Source of the DNA: DASUGM01 sp036274055
GTDB lineage: Bacteria; Acidobacteriota; Vicinamibacteria; Vicinamibacterales; SCN-69-37
DNA: 7,813 nt
NCBI GenBank assembly: GCA_036274055.1
Contig: DASUGM010000066.1
Location: 1 to 7,813, forward strand
Direction of reading: 5' to 3'
A program made the translations under genes and the position numbers. Shown here one piece after another: positions 5,823 through 7,813 of the stretch (position 1 is the stretch's first letter; every line of letters starts with the position of its first letter). The notes under the pieces are model-generated. The model ran no database searches and was not told the origin of the DNA. It saw only the letters and a list, made by a program, of their open reading frames with translations.

Positions 5823-5841
5823 GTCAGCGCTTGCCTAGTGT

Positions 5842-5857
5842 GGCCCGTGGCGGGGCC
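5842..5857 (+). terminator. weak GC hairpin after the transferase operon
   Basis: GGCCC (5842-5846) and GGGCC (5853-5857) can form a 5-bp stem with a 6-nt loop, 20 nt after the stop of the ATP-grasp gene. No U-run follows, so it may be only a pause site or chance pairing in GC-rich sequence. Confidence 0.2.
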
Positions 5858-5916
5858 GATCCAGGGCACGCGATGCGGCACATCCGTTGCACTTGATCGG
5901 GATCGAGAGGACCCAC

Positions 5917-6411
5917 ATGGCTGAGCCGACCGTCACCCGGGCACAACTCATCGAACGGCTGAACGAAGATCTCGCTCGCGAATATCAGGCCATCATCGCG
6001 TATGTCGTCTATTCGCAGGTGCTCAAGGGCGCCGAGTACATGAACATTGCCGACGAGCTCGAAAAGCACGCCGGCGAGGAACTGCGCCACGCGATCACCA
6101 TCGCCAAGCACATCGACTATCTCGGCGGCATGCCGACCGCCACGCCAAAGCCGGTCAAGCTCACCGACAAGGCGAAAGAGATGCTGCGCGCCGATCTCGA
6201 CAACGAGAACCAGACGATCGTCAACTACCGGGTGCGGCTGCGGGAGTGCGAAGCGCTGGGGGAATTCGCAGTCGCCGAAGACATTCGCGAGATTCTGCGC
6301 CAGGAGCAGGAGCACCAGATCGATCTGGCCACCGCCCTGGGCATCGACCCGCCCGATCTCTCCAAAGTTACACTTGGGTCGGGGCAACCGACCCCGAAAA
6401 GCCGCAAATAG
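5917..6411 (+). CDS. ferritin-like di-iron protein, bacterioferritin family
   Basis: A 164-residue all-helical protein of the ferritin-like superfamily. Four helices can be followed, and the di-iron ligands sit where they do in bacterioferritin: Glu22 (REYQAI), Glu55 and His58 (EELRHA), Glu97 (DNENQTI), and Glu130 with His133 (EQEHQIDL). The centre is therefore complete, and ferroxidase, iron-storage or peroxide-consuming activity is plausible. Cage assembly cannot be judged from sequence. The C-terminal tail (about 146-164) is polar, rich in Pro, Gly and Lys, and probably disordered. The start is ATG 5917, supported by GAGAGG (5905-5910) 6 nt upstream; an in-frame TTG at 5887 lacks such support. 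The gene is 94 bp after the ATP-grasp gene and has its own ribosome site, so it may be a separate unit. No functional link to the carrier-protein genes is evident. Confidence 0.87.
   Translation: MAEPTVTRAQLIERLNEDLAREYQAIIAYVVYSQVLKGAEYMNIADELEKHAGEELRHAITIAKHIDYLGGMPTATPKPVKLTDKAKEMLRADLDNENQTIVNYRVRLRECEALGEFAVAEDIREILRQEQEHQIDLATALGIDPPDLSKVTLGSGQPTPKSRK
6376..6394 (+). other. hairpin inside the 3' end of the ferritin-like gene
   Basis: GGGTCGG (6376-6382) and CCGACCC (6388-6394) form a perfect 7-bp stem with a 5-nt loop (GGCAA). It ends about 14 nt before the stop codon, in the segment encoding the disordered tail. A short A-rich run (GAAAA) follows rather than U-rich sequence. It could be an attenuating or processing structure for the plus-strand transcript, or simply a by-product of composition. 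Confidence 0.35.
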
Positions 6412-6457
6412 GGGGCGCGAGCCACGCGGTACGGCGCTTGCTGTCCTCTGTATGGCC

Positions 6458-6467
6458 GTCGGCCGAC
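6458..6467. promoter_or_regulatory. palindrome GTCGGCCGAC beside the lipoprotein ribosome site
   Basis: A perfect 10-bp palindrome lies directly against the Shine-Dalgarno AGGAG (6468-6472) of the gene starting at 6481. The position would suit a small operator or a translation-modulating structure. Such short GC palindromes are frequent by chance in DNA of this composition. Confidence 0.25.
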
Positions 6468-6480
6468 AGGAGTGGAATCT

Positions 6481-7788
6481 ATGCGCCGTGCACTCACAAC
6501 CCTAGCAGCTTTCATATCGCTCGCGGCCATCGCGGCATGTGGTGGGGCGCCCGCGTCGCCCTCCGCGCCGGGCTCAGCGACCATCACAGGCATGTTGGTC
6601 GCGCCGGGATCGACGGCCCCCGCCGGCGGGATGTCCAACGTGGTCGTGTCCATTCAGGGCACGGCAATGACGACGACCGTGAACAGCGCGAGCCGGTTCG
6701 AGTTCAAGAACGTCCCGGCCGGCGATCTGAACTTGACGTTCGCGGCGGCCGGCGCGAACGCCAGCCTGCCGGTGTCGTCGGTGCAGACCGACGAGAGCAT
6801 CGCGCTGTCCGTGAGCTTGAGCGGCGCCGAAGCGACACTCGAGTCGTCGCGCCGCGCCCACGGGAGTGAAGAACAACTCGAAGGGCGGGTCGAGTCGTTA
6901 CCCCCGACGACGGCCGCGGCAACACTCGTCGTCGCCGGCCGCACCGTGCGGACCACGGCAGACACGCGGTTCTTTCTTCACGGCGCGGCGGCCGCCTTCG
7001 CCGACCTGGCGATCGGCATCCGCGTTCACGTCAAGGGCGCACCGGACGGGTTGAACCTGCTCGCGTCGGTCATCGAGATTCAGAACACGAACGCGGACAT
7101 CCCGGTGCCGATCAACGGCGTTATCCAGGCGCTCAGCGGCGCGCAGGCGGCGTTTCAGTTCACGATCGACGGACGGTTGATCAAAGGCGATGCACTGACC
7201 GAGTTCTTCGGCAACAGCGCGTTCGGCGATCTCGCCAACGGCCGGCGCGCCGAGGTCAAGGGCCGGCAGCGCGACGGCTACGTCTACGCCGAGCGGATTC
7301 ACGTCAACATCGACGAGACGGCGCCACCGCCGGGACAGGACACGTCGGCGTCAATCGAGGGCCCGTTGACGGCCAAGAGCGGCGGCGGCAGCGTGTGGAC
7401 GCTGATCGTCGGCGGCACGACGGTGAAGACGAGCGCCTCAACTGAAGTCAGGCGCCGCGGCGACGTACAGGACTTCAGCGTGCTCGAGATCGGCATGACG
7501 CTCCATGTGGTCGGCGATCGCCAGGCAGACACCTCGATCAACGCGCGGCTGATTCAGATCAAGGACGACGCGGTGGGCGCTCCGTTCGAGATCGAGGGAT
7601 CGATGGGCGGCGTTCAGGGGAGCTGTCCGACGCTGACGTTTGGTGTCAATGGATTCTCGGTGTTCACGGATGCGGCGACGGTGTTCACGCCGGCGTGCAG
7701 CGAGTTCAAGTCGGGGACGAAGGCCAAGGTCAAAGGCATCGTGCAGGCCAGCGGGGCCGTCAAGGCGACGAGCGTCCAGAAACAGTGA
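6481..7788 (+). CDS. lipoprotein with four DUF5666-like repeats
   Basis: A 435-residue exported lipoprotein. The signal peptide ends at IAAC, with Cys20 as the lipidated residue, followed by a Gly/Ala/Pro/Ser linker. Residues about 34-120 resemble a carboxypeptidase-regulatory-like (transthyretin-type) beta domain (ITGMLVAPGS, SRFEFKNVPAGDLNLTF). Four repeats of roughly 70 residues then follow at 132-202, 210-278, 290-363 and 369-435. Each starts with a motif like I-E-G-x-(I/L/V), has a central V-x-G-x-x-(V/I)-x-T segment, and ends in V-K-G or V-V-G plus a strand. This matches DUF5666, predicted to be a small beta-barrel (OB-like) domain with unknown ligand. The last repeat has a cysteine pair (Cys382, Cys406) that could form a disulfide. 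ATG 6481 is chosen because AGGAG lies 8 nt upstream; GTG 6472 overlaps that site. After the stop, 7789-7813 shows nothing recognisable. Confidence 0.82.
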   Translation: MRRALTTLAAFISLAAIAACGGAPASPSAPGSATITGMLVAPGSTAPAGGMSNVVVSIQGTAMTTTVNSASRFEFKNVPAGDLNLTFAAAGANASLPVSSVQTDESIALSVSLSGAEATLESSRRAHGSEEQLEGRVESLPPTTAAATLVVAGRTVRTTADTRFFLHGAAAAFADLAIGIRVHVKGAPDGLNLLASVIEIQNTNADIPVPINGVIQALSGAQAAFQFTIDGRLIKGDALTEFFGNSAFGDLANGRRAEVKGRQRDGYVYAERIHVNIDETAPPPGQDTSASIEGPLTAKSGGGSVWTLIVGGTTVKTSASTEVRRRGDVQDFSVLEIGMTLHVVGDRQADTSINARLIQIKDDAVGAPFEIEGSMGGVQGSCPTLTFGVNGFSVFTDAATVFTPACSEFKSGTKAKVKGIVQASGAVKATSVQKQ

Positions 7789-7813
7789 CAGTGCGAGGGG
7801 TCGCGTCTTGAAT

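Noticed and set aside
3901..5831. 13-bp direct repeat CTGAGTCAGCGCT at 3901-3913 and 5819-5831, flanking the hydrolase and ATP-grasp genes
   Set aside because: By rough estimate, about one chance 13-mer repeat is expected in every couple of windows of this size. One copy lies inside the transferase coding end, and there is no integrase or other mobility signal.
4883..5896. Plus-strand open frame of about 337 codons within the ATP-grasp gene, another reading frame
   Set aside because: Arg-rich translation with no domain; it is an out-of-frame shadow of a gene with clear catalytic motifs.

Overview
The window is GC-rich bacterial chromosomal DNA with eight protein-coding genes and no RNA gene, transposase, integrase or CRISPR array that I can see. 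Three features suggest a soil-type Acidobacteriota, possibly Vicinamibacteria: the strong G/C third-position bias, two lipoproteins built from DUF4097-like and DUF5666-like repeats, and a membrane-anchored dihaem cytochrome c. That assignment is inference, because no marker gene is present.

Layout. Positions 1-156 hold a decaying 8-bp tandem array. On the minus strand, 157-1179 encodes the dihaem cytochrome c. A second 8-bp array (1197-1284) fills the divergent gap to a DUF4097-like exported protein (1344-2144, plus strand). A nearly gap-filling imperfect palindrome (2147-2273) separates that gene from the convergent fabD-type malonyl-CoA:ACP transacylase (2280-3134, minus strand). Only 45 bp away and divergent begins a tight plus-strand operon: an Sfp-type phosphopantetheinyl transferase (3180-3920), a calcineurin-like phosphoesterase resembling mycobacterial PptH (3917-4804, 4-bp overlap), and an ATP-grasp ligase (4797-5822, 8-bp overlap). 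A di-iron ferritin-like protein (5917-6411) and a four-repeat DUF5666-like lipoprotein (6481-7788) follow.

How the genes fit together. The most coherent system is at 2280-5822. Three neighbouring genes act on, or probably act on, acyl carrier proteins. The transferase attaches the 4'-phosphopantetheine arm, the transacylase loads malonyl onto it, and the PptH-like hydrolase may remove the arm. The fourth gene, an ATP-grasp ligase of unknown substrate, is translationally coupled to the hydrolase. A writer/eraser pair for carrier-protein activation is known from Mycobacterium. Finding it here in the opposite gene order, with an added ligase and a trans-acting transacylase of the type used by polyketide synthases, is the main point of interest. 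No synthase or carrier protein lies in the window, so the targets would have to be encoded elsewhere.
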